NCBI RefSeq assembly: GCF_020991415.1
Contig: NZ_JAJMOY010000004.1
Location: 124,001 to 188,000 of the forward strand
Source of the DNA: Flavobacterium sp. ENC
GTDB lineage: Bacteria > Bacteroidota > Bacteroidia > Flavobacteriales > Flavobacteriaceae
Length of the DNA: 64,000 bases
Direction of reading: 5' to 3'
This document shows, in pieces, positions 36,826 through 44,834 of this stretch. The number at the start of each line of letters is the position of its first letter. Position 1 is the stretch's first letter. The notes below the pieces were generated by a model that saw nothing but the letters and a program-made list of their open reading frames with translations, was not told where the DNA came from and ran no database searches. Made by a program: the position numbers and the translations under genes.

Positions 36826-37437
36826 AAATTCCAATTTTTAAATTTCAAGTTTCAGGTTTCAGGTTTCAAGTTTCAGGTTTCAAGTTTCAGGTTTCAGGTT
36901 TCAAGTTTCAGGTTTCAGGTTTGGCTTTGGAATGCATTAGAATTTGTACTTTTTTAGTATTTAATTTACTGCGCCTTTATTGGAATTTGGAATTTAAAAA
37001 TTGGAATTTATCTCCTAAATCATTTGTAAGATTTTTCCTGTAAATACAATTTTATGATTAACTTAGTGAACAAGTTGCCGATTTCAGGTTTCAGGTTTGG
37101 CTTTGGAATGCATTAGAATTTGTACTTTTTTAGTATTTAAATTTACTGCGCCTTTATTGGAATTTGGAATTTAAAAATTGGAATTTATCTCCTAAATCAT
37201 TTGTAAGTTCTTTCCTGTAAATACAATTTTATGATTAAGTTAGTGAACAAGTTTCAGGTTTCAGGTTTGGCTTTGGAATGCATTAGAATTTGTACTTTTT
37301 TAGTATTTAAATTTACTATGCCTTTATTGGAATTTGGAATTTAAAAATTGGAATTTATCTCCTAAATCATTTGTAAGACCTTTCCTGTAAATACAATTTT
37401 ATGATTAAGTTAGTGAACAAGTTGCCGATTTATTCAC
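36826..37437. repeat. TTTCAGGTTT repeats and three tandem ~170-bp segments upstream of guaB
   Basis: First come about ten units of TTTCAAGTTTCAGG (36843-36920). Then a segment of about 170 bp, opening TTTGGCTTTGGAATGC, is repeated at 36920, 37096 and 37266 (offsets 176 and 170). Each copy includes TTGGAATTT, AAATACAATTTTATGATTAA and ends GTGAACAAGTT. Copies 1 and 2 run back into TTTCAGG; only copy 3 continues into the guaB promoter core. No gene is seen in this 656-bp gap. Confidence 0.9.
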
Positions 37438-37445
37438 TACATTTG
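37438..37445 (+). promoter_or_regulatory. -7 element for guaB
   Basis: TACATTTG is a perfect TAnnTTTG, 26 bp before the guaB ATG. It is right after the last tandem copy; TTG at 37422-37424 is too close for a standard -33 element. Confidence 0.6.
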
Positions 37446-37471
37446 CACGCAATTCAACTAGAAATTGCAAC

Positions 37472-38944
37472 ATGATAGCACACAACTCCAAGATTATCGG
37501 CGAAGGTTTAACTTACGACGATGTATTATTAGTACCTAACTACTCGAATGTGCTTCCACGCGAAGTGAGTATCAAATCAAAATTTTCAAGAAACATAACA
37601 CTAAACGTTCCAATAGTATCAGCTGCTATGGATACCGTTACCGAAAGTGCAATGGCTATTGCTATGGCGCAGGAAGGCGGAATTGGTGTTTTACATAAAA
37701 ACATGACTATCGAGCAGCAGGCGGCGAAGGTTAGAAAAGTAAAACGTGCAGAAGCAGGGATGATTATTGATCCTGTAACTTTACCCATGACTTCTACCAT
37801 TGCAGATGCTAAAAATGCCATGAAAGAATTCGGAATTGGCGGAATTCCAATTGTTGACGAAAACAGAATCCTAAAAGGAATCGTTACCAACCGTGATTTA
37901 CGTTTCGAAAAAAACGGATCCCGGCCAATCGTAGAAGTAATGACAAGTACTAACCTGGTTACTGTAGCAGAAGGAACTTCATTAGAGCAGGCAGAAGTAG
38001 TTTTACAAGGCCATAAAATCGAAAAATTACCGGTTGTAAATGATAAATATGAATTAGTTGGTTTAATCACTTTCAGGGATATTACCAAACTGACTCAAAA
38101 ACCAATCGCAAACAAAGACATCTTCGGACGTTTGAGAGTGGCGGCTGCCATTGGAGTTACCGGAGATGCTGTTGAAAGAGCCGCTGCATTAGTAGCTGCT
38201 GGTGTAGACGCCATCATTATCGATACAGCTCACGGACATACCGAAGGTGTTGTAAATACCTTAAAAGAAGTAAAATCAAGATTCCCGCAAATAGATGTAA
38301 TCGTTGGAAACATCGCAACTCCGGAAGCAGCTAAGTATTTAGTAGAGAATGGTGCAGATGGTGTAAAAGTTGGAATCGGTCCCGGTTCTATCTGTACAAC
38401 CCGTATCGTTGCAGGTGTTGGTTTTCCTCAGTTTTCTGCAGTTCTTGAAGTGGCAGCAGCTATAAAAGGAACAGGTGTTCCGGTTATCGCAGATGGCGGA
38501 ATTCGTTATACAGGAGATATTCCAAAAGCAATTGCTGCCGGTGCCGACTGTGTAATGTTAGGTTCATTACTGGCAGGAACAAAAGAATCTCCGGGAGAAA
38601 CAATCATTTTTGAAGGAAGAAAATTCAAATCCTACCGCGGAATGGGTTCTGTAGAAGCGATGCAGACAGGTTCTAAAGACCGTTATTTCCAGGACGTGGA
38701 AGACGATGTTAAAAAATTAGTTCCGGAAGGAATCGTAGGTCGTGTTCCATACAAAGGAGAATTAAACGAAAGTATGCTTCAGTTCATTGGCGGTCTTCGT
38801 GCCGGAATGGGATACTGTGGTTCTAAAGATATTCCGACTTTACAGGAAACAGGACGTTTTGTGAGAATCACGTCAAGCGGAATTACAGAAAGTCATCCTC
38901 ATAATGTTACCATTACAAAAGAAGCTCCGAATTATTCCAGATAA
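37472..38944 (+). CDS. guaB: Inosine-5'-monophosphate dehydrogenase
   Basis: This is the rate-limiting enzyme of GMP synthesis, oxidising IMP to XMP with NAD. It has 490 residues. It opens [18 protein letters not shown], has the catalytic barrel with [23 protein letters not shown] and a two-CBS Bateman domain at residues about 95-210 ([30 protein letters not shown]). The catalytic loop [15 protein letters not shown] has Cys308. The flap region near [17 protein letters not shown] follows, then RVPYKGELN and [12 protein letters not shown]. It is monocistronic, with its own promoter and terminator. Confidence 0.98.
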   Translation: MIAHNSKIIGEGLTYDDVLLVPNYSNVLPREVSIKSKFSRNITLNVPIVSAAMDTVTESAMAIAMAQEGGIGVLHKNMTIEQQAAKVRKVKRAEAGMIIDPVTLPMTSTIADAKNAMKEFGIGGIPIVDENRILKGIVTNRDLRFEKNGSRPIVEVMTSTNLVTVAEGTSLEQAEVVLQGHKIEKLPVVNDKYELVGLITFRDITKLTQKPIANKDIFGRLRVAAAIGVTGDAVERAAALVAAGVDAIIIDTAHGHTEGVVNTLKEVKSRFPQIDVIVGNIATPEAAKYLVENGADGVKVGIGPGSICTTRIVAGVGFPQFSAVLEVAAAIKGTGVPVIADGGIRYTGDIPKAIAAGADCVMLGSLLAGTKESPGETIIFEGRKFKSYRGMGSVEAMQTGSKDRYFQDVEDDVKKLVPEGIVGRVPYKGELNESMLQFIGGLRAGMGYCGSKDIPTLQETGRFVRITSSGITESHPHNVTITKEAPNYSR

Positions 38945-38966
38945 TTTTCAGCTTTCATCATAAAAC

Positions 38967-38999
38967 AAAAGGCGTAAGATTTAAATTCTTACGCCTTTT
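38967..38999. terminator. Bidirectional terminator between guaB and the convergent gene
   Basis: A 12-bp stem AAAGGCGTAAGA / TTCTTACGCCTTT with a short AT loop is flanked by A and T runs. It serves guaB and probably the convergent gene ending at 39004. Confidence 0.9.
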
Positions 39000-39003
39000 A
39001 TAT

Positions 39004-39504
39004 TTAATTGAGAATCGAAATTCCATTATTCAATTCATCAATAAGAGCCTGATTTTGTTCTATTGCTTCGGCCTGTGCGCCAAACTGCATTTGTATCGAA
39101 CCTCCTTTTCCGCTGTAGAAAAATCCCTGATACTTATATAGCATATCATTGTAATCCAGTTCACATTCAAAATAATTAACGTTTAAGTCCTTTATTTTCT
39201 TTTTATAGATTTTAAGATTTTTAATTTTGCCAAATTCCTTATATTCATCTTCAATAGTGCTTTTTAATTTTTTATCGCTAATGAAATAATCATACTCGAT
39301 AAAATAGGCAGTCACTAAATTGTACTGATCATGAAATTCAACATCCCAGTCTGATGTATCTGCGCGTATCCATCTTTCAGGGGCGTATTTTATTTCATAA
39401 ACTTTTTTTCGGCTGGTATAGGTCTCTAAATTTGAGTTTTTCTTAGTTTGTCCGATCATGCAGATGCCTGATAGCAAAAAAAGCAGTATTAGTTTTTTTG
39501 ACAT
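39004..39504 (-). CDS. Secreted protein of unknown function
   Basis: This 166-residue protein has a Sec signal (MSKKLILLFLLSGICMIGQ). The mature part is charged and beta-rich: ETYTSRKKVYEIKYAPERWIRADTSD, FHDQYNLVTAYFIEYDYFISD, KIKDLNVNYFECELDYNDMLYKYQGFFYSG. I recognise no family. It stands alone between guaB (convergent) and the L,D-transpeptidase gene; the 154-bp gap to the latter holds nothing special. Confidence 0.75.
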   Translation of the reverse strand: MSKKLILLFLLSGICMIGQTKKNSNLETYTSRKKVYEIKYAPERWIRADTSDWDVEFHDQYNLVTAYFIEYDYFISDKKLKSTIEDEYKEFGKIKNLKIYKKKIKDLNVNYFECELDYNDMLYKYQGFFYSGKGGSIQMQFGAQAEAIEQNQALIDELNNGISILN

Positions 39505-39658
39505 TTTTGGTAATGGTTATTATTTGTTCTTAATTAGCGCTATTTAACCCATCTTTTAATAAGAAGGTATTCAAAACGAAATTAAGAAATTAAAAATGAC
39601 TTAGTTTAATAATTGATAATTTTTTGTAAAACCTTTGCGGCTTTGCAACTTTGTACCT

Positions 39659-40531
39659 CTATATAGAGCCTTCTCTAACTTTTTGATTGTCTAAAATATC
39701 TTTTAAGAAAGGTTTCACCTGAGTATCAATTTCCGATTCTGAAATATCTAAAGCTTTAGGATCTTTAACTAATGCAAACCAGGGTTTTGGTTCTCCAAAA
39801 GGATAACTTCCGAAAACAATAACGGGAGTTCCTTTTACTCTCACATTTTCGGAATCTTTCAGAATCCATTCATCGGCCCATTTGTACAGGTATTTGGCAT
39901 CTTTTTCCAATAATCTAAGGCACGAATGCGAAGCAGGATAACCCGGCAATTCATATTGGTGAAATCCGACACCCAATTTGTTTTCGATGTTGAAGTTCCA
40001 TTTTAAGTCCCATTCGTCATTAAAAGTACTGGTGGTTTTTTCGGCTTTCCAGTTGGTAAAAAATAATCCGGTTGGTGTCTGGTCTTTTTTTCTTCCCATA
40101 TTGGTTGGCCCTGTATACACCAGTTCGCCGTTTTCGTAGGCAGCAAAAGTTTGAGCAGGGTAGGAGAAAATAAGTACTTTTGAAACTTCTTTTAAAGAAG
40201 CAACATGCAGCGGGAAAGGTAGGTAATATACTAAATCACCGCTAAAATCAGCAGGAATTATTATGGAATCCATTTTAGCAAGATTGGCTTTATCCGTTCT
40301 GTTTATCGCGTAAACGATAGCAGATTTAGCTGAATCACTTTTGTTGATTTCAAGCCATTCTTTTGTTTTTTCGAAATGAAAACCAAATGATTTTGGTTCC
40401 GTATATTCAACAGTTTTATGTGGTTTTGTTCCGGTTTTTTCTTGTGTAGTTTTTTCATTCTTTTTACAGGACCCCAACAAAACTAAAACAAGTAAAAGAA
40501 GGATATTGGAGGTATAGTATAACTTTTTCAT
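39659..40531 (-). CDS. L,D-transpeptidase (YkuD family) lipoprotein
   Basis: This 290-residue lipoprotein (lipobox GSC, Cys22) has a YkuD domain in its C-terminal half. YkuD enzymes make 3-3 peptidoglycan cross-links or attach proteins, using a catalytic cysteine. The active-site block is HQYELPGYPASHSCLRL (motif at residues 201-204, catalytic Cys204). The usual motif is SHGC; here the Gly is Ser. FSYPAQTFAAYENGELVYTGPTNMG near 125-145 is the usual lead strand of the domain. Its natural cross-link or target is not deducible. Confidence 0.88.
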   Translation of the reverse strand: MKKLYYTSNILLLLVLVLLGSCKKNEKTTQEKTGTKPHKTVEYTEPKSFGFHFEKTKEWLEINKSDSAKSAIVYAINRTDKANLAKMDSIIIPADFSGDLVYYLPFPLHVASLKEVSKVLIFSYPAQTFAAYENGELVYTGPTNMGRKKDQTPTGLFFTNWKAEKTTSTFNDEWDLKWNFNIENKLGVGFHQYELPGYPASHSCLRLLEKDAKYLYKWADEWILKDSENVRVKGTPVIVFGSYPFGEPKPWFALVKDPKALDISESEIDTQVKPFLKDILDNQKVREGSI

Positions 40532-40611
40532 AAATTGGTGTTTTGATTTGTGTAAAGTTATTTTAATAACCTCTCTAATCGCTTACACAATTTTCTGAAT
40601 TGTTTATCTGA

Positions 40612-41562
40612 TTAACATTTCCGATTTAGTAGAAAATTAGAAATATTTGCTGTCCATTCAGTTTTATTCTTTATCATATAGTTTTCATGTCCTGTTTTTT
40701 TGTAAATATTTAATTTTTTCGGACCCTTTAAGTTTTTGAAAATTTCATTTATTTCTTTTCTGCTGACACTTTTATCTTTTTCTCCATAAAGCAATAGAGT
40801 CGGACAAGTTATAGTAGTTGCATATTTTGTTGGATTGTGAGTAAATCCCCAAAATCCATTTTGAATTCCTCCCCAAAATAACAAGATGCTTGCCATTGGA
40901 AAAACCGGTGCATTGACTCTTCTGAATCTTGCACAAACTGTTTCATACATTGAACCAAATGGACACTCAAGTATTATTCCTGCAGGTTTTATTTTATTGT
41001 CATTAATACATTTCATAATGGCAACAGCACCCATCGAAGTGCCAAAGAGGTAGATGTTTTTTTCTCCATTTTGCTTCAAATAATCAAATGTGGTTTTTAC
41101 TTCTTGTGCTTCTTTGTAGCCAATTGTCGTCTGATTCCCCTCTGAATTTCCGCTTCCCATAAAATCAACAAGCATCGTACTAAACCCTAATTTTATAAAT
41201 TCATCTGATTTTTCCAGCATTTGAGATTTGTCACCTCCGTAACCATGAAATAATATAACAGTTCCTTTCGAATTAGCAGTTTTAATGTGCCAACACTCAA
41301 TTTCTTTATTGCTTTTCAGTTTTAAAGTTTGATATTTTTGAGAAGGGAGTTTTATATTTTTTGGTTTTGGATTATTAACTCCAAAAAGTACAATTTTAGC
41401 TTTTTCAAGCGAAGATAATTTTTCAGGACTTTTAGTTTTTTCAGCTTTATTATTTGAAAAATGAGTGAATTTGTATGCATGGAAAAAACCTATACCATTC
41501 ATTATTATAAAAATAATCAATAGTATCTTAATAATTATTTTTCCGTATTTAGGTAATTTCAT
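40612..41562 (-). CDS. Alpha/beta hydrolase with N-terminal membrane anchor
   Basis: This 316-residue protein has an N-terminal transmembrane segment (residues about 10-28, IIIKILLIIFIIMNGIGFFH) and then a BAAT/dienelactone-hydrolase-like domain. Seen are VILFHGYGGDKSQMLE near residue 102, the nucleophile elbow IYLFGTSMGAVAIMKC near 170, acid in LLYGEKDKSVS near 255 and His in KKTGHENYMIKN near 290. The substrate is unknown. The gene is more AT-rich than its neighbours to the right, which may point to recent acquisition. Confidence 0.88.
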   Translation of the reverse strand: MKLPKYGKIIIKILLIIFIIMNGIGFFHAYKFTHFSNNKAEKTKSPEKLSSLEKAKIVLFGVNNPKPKNIKLPSQKYQTLKLKSNKEIECWHIKTANSKGTVILFHGYGGDKSQMLEKSDEFIKLGFSTMLVDFMGSGNSEGNQTTIGYKEAQEVKTTFDYLKQNGEKNIYLFGTSMGAVAIMKCINDNKIKPAGIILECPFGSMYETVCARFRRVNAPVFPMASILLFWGGIQNGFWGFTHNPTKYATTITCPTLLLYGEKDKSVSRKEINEIFKNLKGPKKLNIYKKTGHENYMIKNKTEWTANISNFLLNRKC

Positions 41563-41620
41563 TTAATTTTTCAGGTGAATTTCGTCTATTAAAAAATGCA
41601 TATTTATAAGTCGGAAAAAC

Positions 41621-42205
41621 TTAAATCAATCCTTTTATCTTAGCATATTGCAACAACATAATTGTTTTAGCATCCGTAATTTCACCCGACTCAATCATGG
41701 CATAGGCCTCATCAAAAGTATATTCGAGAACTTCAATGTTTTCCTGCTCGGCATCCAATCCGCCTCCTTCGTTCACTTTCATTGTTTCGTCGTATGCTCC
41801 AACAAACAGGTATAAAATTTCTGTTACAGAACCGGGCGACATATAGGTTTCAATCACTTTCTGAACTTTACTTAAGCGGTACCCCGTTTCTTCTTCCGTT
41901 TCACGAATCACCGCTTGTTCTGCATTATCCTTGTCTAAAAGTCCTGCGCAAACCTCGATCATCATTCCGGTTTTATTTCCGTTCAGGTAAGTCGGCAGAC
42001 GAAATTGTCTCGTTAGAACAACTGTTTTTTTAGCGCTGTTGTATAGTAAAATTGCTGCTCCGTTGCCACGGTCATACACTTCACGAATATGGGATTCGGT
42101 TTTACCCTCGCTTTTTTTGTAGTCAAAAGTAACTTTGTTAAGTACGTACCAATTATCGGATAATAATTTAGTTTCGGTTATTTTAATTTCAGGGTTTTTT
42201 CTCAT
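41621..42205 (-). CDS. nudK: NudK-type GDP-mannose pyrophosphatase (Nudix hydrolase)
   Basis: This 194-residue Nudix enzyme hydrolyses GDP-mannose or related nucleotide sugars. The Nudix box is AGLLDKDNAEQAVIRETEEETGYRL near residue 85-110 (catalytic REx2EE). It starts EIKITETKLLSDNWYVLNKVTFDYKK, typical for NudK, with AILLYNSAKKTVVLTRQFRLPTYL before the box and EIEVLEY-type tail. ADP-ribose pyrophosphatase is the nearest alternative, but the overall layout fits NudK better. It follows purA on the same strand, after purA's terminator. Confidence 0.92.
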   Translation of the reverse strand: MRKNPEIKITETKLLSDNWYVLNKVTFDYKKSEGKTESHIREVYDRGNGAAILLYNSAKKTVVLTRQFRLPTYLNGNKTGMMIEVCAGLLDKDNAEQAVIRETEEETGYRLSKVQKVIETYMSPGSVTEILYLFVGAYDETMKVNEGGGLDAEQENIEVLEYTFDEAYAMIESGEITDAKTIMLLQYAKIKGLI

Positions 42206-42227
42206 GATGAAAATAGTTTTGTATAAA

Positions 42228-42256
42228 AAAACGCCCTGTTATCAGAGCGTTTCGTA
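42228..42256 (-). terminator. Intrinsic terminator after purA
   Basis: On the minus strand a stem AACGCTCTG / CAGGGCGTT (one mismatch, 4-nt loop) is followed by seven U; the purA stop lies 5 bp upstream. Confidence 0.85.
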
Positions 42257-42260
42257 TTTG

Positions 42261-43532
42261 TTATTTGGTTATCGTTTGTTTTCTGTCTGGCCCAACCGAT
42301 ACAATTTTGATTGGCACTCCCACTTCTGCTTCAATAAACTCAATATATTCTTTTAACTCGACTGGCAACTGCTCGTAAGTAGTCAATCCTGTTAAGTCAG
42401 CTTTCCATCCTTTAAATTCTTTATAAACCGGAGTTACATTTTCAGGCTCGATGTTATAAGGAAAGTGAGAAATGTTTTGTCCTTTATAGTTGTATTCAGT
42501 ACAAACTTTCAAAGTTTCAAATCCCGAAAGTACATCACCTTTCATCATCATTAATTGCGTTACTCCGTTTACCTGAACAGCATATTTTAAAGCTACTAAA
42601 TCCAGCCATCCGCAACGTCTTTGTCTTCCTGTAACAGAACCAAATTCGTTTCCTACTCTTGCCATTGTAGCACCCACTTCGTCAAAAAGTTCTGTTGGGA
42701 ACGGTCCGCTGCCCACACGTGTAACGTAGGCTTTAAAGATTCCGTATACTTCTTTGATTTTATTAGGAGCAATTCCTAAACCGGTACAAGCTCCGGCAGC
42801 AGTAGTATTGGATGAAGTTACGAAAGGATATGTTCCGAAATCAACATCTAATAAAGATCCCTGCGCCCCTTCGCATAAAATAGATTTACCTGCTTTCTGA
42901 GCCTGGTAGATATATTCTTCACTGTCAATAAAATCTAATTTTTTTAATTCTTCAACAGCTTCAAAAAACTCTTTTTCAAGTTCTGCCAAATTATATTGAA
43001 TTGCAACATCATAAAAAGCAATCATTGCTTCATGTTTGTCGGCTAATGCTCTGTATCTTTCTTTGAAGTCTTCTAATTCGATATCCCCCACACGCAATCC
43101 GTTTCTACCGGTTTTGTCCATGTAAGTCGGGCCAATTCCTTTTAGTGTAGAACCAATTTTTGCTTTTCCTTTTGATGCTTCCGAAGCTGCGTCTAATAAA
43201 CGGTGTGTTGGTAAAATTAAATGTGCTTTTCTTGAAATGATCAGTTTGCTTTTGATGTCAAGGTTAAATTTCTCTAAGCCTTCAATTTCTTTTTGAAAAA
43301 CTACCGGATCTATTACAACACCATTTCCAATGATGTTTATTGAATTTTTATGAAAAATCCCGGAAGGAATCGTTCTAAGAACGTGTTTAATTCCGTCAAA
43401 TTCTAATGTATGTCCTGCATTTGGTCCTCCCTGAAAACGTGCAATAATATCATAATTTGAGGTAAGAACGTCAACAATTTTTCCTTTACCTTCATCTCCC
43501 CATTGTAATCCTAGTAATAAATCTACGGTCAT
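42261..43532 (-). CDS. purA: Adenylosuccinate synthase
   Basis: This enzyme makes adenylosuccinate from IMP, aspartate and GTP in AMP synthesis. It has 423 residues. The GTP-binding loop LLGLQWGDEGKGK is at residues 6-18, followed by QGGPNAGHTLEFDG with the catalytic residues, KIGSTLKGIGPTYMDK, SSNTTAAGACTGLG, and VTRVGSGPFPTEL. GSVTGRQRRCGWLDL and the GTP-binding tail near IKIVSVGPDRKQT are also present. The neighbouring Fur-family gene upstream is a frequent partner of purA in Bacteroidota. Confidence 0.98.
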   Translation of the reverse strand: MTVDLLLGLQWGDEGKGKIVDVLTSNYDIIARFQGGPNAGHTLEFDGIKHVLRTIPSGIFHKNSINIIGNGVVIDPVVFQKEIEGLEKFNLDIKSKLIISRKAHLILPTHRLLDAASEASKGKAKIGSTLKGIGPTYMDKTGRNGLRVGDIELEDFKERYRALADKHEAMIAFYDVAIQYNLAELEKEFFEAVEELKKLDFIDSEEYIYQAQKAGKSILCEGAQGSLLDVDFGTYPFVTSSNTTAAGACTGLGIAPNKIKEVYGIFKAYVTRVGSGPFPTELFDEVGATMARVGNEFGSVTGRQRRCGWLDLVALKYAVQVNGVTQLMMMKGDVLSGFETLKVCTEYNYKGQNISHFPYNIEPENVTPVYKEFKGWKADLTGLTTYEQLPVELKEYIEFIEAEVGVPIKIVSVGPDRKQTITK

Positions 43533-43627
43533 TCTGTTTTAATTTGCGTTGAGACAATTTAAGTTGCCCTACTGATTAATGTAGTTAATTTTCTTTTTTT
43601 TATTTTTTTGAATAATTCCTTTCCGGA

Positions 43628-44086
43628 CTATTGTTTTTGTTTTTTGTTTCCGTAAAAATACAATGAGTGATTGGTGATTTCAATATCAAAGATTTCCTCG
43701 ATTGTTTTTTTGATGGTTTGAATTCTTGGATCGCAAAATTCAATCACTTCACCGGAATCGGTCATGATAATGTGATCGTGCTGCTTATCAAAATAAGATT
43801 TTTCATAATAAGCCTGATTTTGCCCAAATTGATGTTTTCTAACCAAAGCGCAGTCTAACAGTAACTCAATCGTGTTGTATAAGGTTGCCCTGCTCACACG
43901 GTAGTTCTTGTTTTTCATTTTGATATAAAGGTTTTCTATGTCAAAATGCTCTTCGCTATCGTAAATTTCCTGAAGTATAGCATAACGCTCAGGAGTTTTG
44001 CGATGCCCTTTCTGTTCAAGATACATTGTAAAAACATTTTTTACAATTTCTTGATTTTTAGTATTGTCAGTTGAAATTAGTGTCAT
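43628..44086 (-). CDS. Fur family transcriptional regulator
   Basis: This 152-residue metal-dependent repressor has an N-terminal winged helix ([34 protein letters not shown] ... [25 protein letters not shown]) and a C-terminal dimer domain with [20 protein letters not shown], the usual HDH metal site. A CxxC zinc motif is not visible at the C-terminus, so it lacks the structural zinc of classical Fur. The start is the ATG at 44086: a -7 element lies 7 bp upstream, and the TTG at 44137 is ruled out. Confidence 0.93.
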   Translation of the reverse strand: MTLISTDNTKNQEIVKNVFTMYLEQKGHRKTPERYAILQEIYDSEEHFDIENLYIKMKNKNYRVSRATLYNTIELLLDCALVRKHQFGQNQAYYEKSYFDKQHDHIIMTDSGEVIEFCDPRIQTIKKTIEEIFDIEITNHSLYFYGNKKQKQ

Positions 44087-44093
44087 AATCTGG

Positions 44094-44101
44094 CAAAGAT
44101 A
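44094..44101 (-). promoter_or_regulatory. -7 element directly before the Fur-family gene
   Basis: The minus strand reads TATCTTTG, a perfect match, 7 bp upstream of the ATG, so the mRNA is likely leaderless or nearly so. Confidence 0.6.
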
Positions 44102-44271
44102 ATTTTTTATTTTAATGAATAAAAGTTTACGGTTCAAAGTTTAACTTTCAAATCTCGATTTAGATGCTGTCAATACTCCTGTTTAAGGGTTTTGCGTCGT
44201 ATTTTTTTTATTGATCGGAAGGAACTTAATTAACATATTTATTTTTATATGAGATAAAACTAACAAATTTT

Positions 44272-44814
44272 TTATTCGGCTTTTGTCATAAACATGTACC
44301 AGTTCCATTCCCATGTTTTTCCTTTATCAGCACTCATAGCCTGACTCCAGACCGGGTTTTTCTGGTCTCTGGCATCCCACCGGAATACCTGGATTACATT
44401 GCTGCCTTCAAAAATATCTTCCGAGAAAAAGTGTCCGACATTATTTTCAAAAGAACCAATGACAGGTTTATCGAGAACGCCTGTATTCGAATCCGACCAG
44501 TAAATGCTCCACAATTTTGTTGCAGGATTAAAAAGACGAACAGTCATTCCCTCAAAAGGTTCTCCGTCAAAAGTGGCCAGGAAATTATCAATGTTGCCAA
44601 TTCCTTTCAGAATAGTGTACATTTCCTGAGTCGATGGAAATTCGATCCATTCGGTGCAGTTGCAAAGTCTCTTTTTTAGTTTTTTATTGATGATATTGGA
44701 CTTGCCTTTAAAAAAATCAAAATCATTTTTAGAAGAAGATTCAGAGGCCTTAATGATAAGTGCTCCGTTTTCATCAAAATTTAATTCGGGTATTTTTAAA
44801 TTGTCATTTTTCAT
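44272..44814 (-). CDS. Conserved protein of unknown function, DUF1579-like
   Basis: This 180-residue cytosolic protein has no signal. The core reads as a small beta-barrel: NDFDFFKGKSNIINKKLKKRLCNCTEWIEFPSTQEM, GIGNIDNFLATFDGEPFEGMTVRLFNPATKLWSIYW, VGHFFSEDIFEGSNVIQVFRWDAR, then SADKGKTWEWNWYMFMTKAE. The DFFxGxW start and repeated Trp-rich strands match the DUF1579 style of calycin-like proteins. The ligand is unknown. It lies between the Rel gene and the Fur-family gene on the same strand, 20 bp after the Rel stop, and may be cotranscribed with rel. Confidence 0.72.
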   Translation of the reverse strand: MKNDNLKIPELNFDENGALIIKASESSSKNDFDFFKGKSNIINKKLKKRLCNCTEWIEFPSTQEMYTILKGIGNIDNFLATFDGEPFEGMTVRLFNPATKLWSIYWSDSNTGVLDKPVIGSFENNVGHFFSEDIFEGSNVIQVFRWDARDQKNPVWSQAMSADKGKTWEWNWYMFMTKAE

Positions 44815-44834
44815 TAGTTCTGATTTCCGAATAC

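Noticed and set aside
37540..38088. Minus-strand open frame of 182 codons
   Set aside because: Antisense to guaB, whose full set of motifs is on the plus strand.
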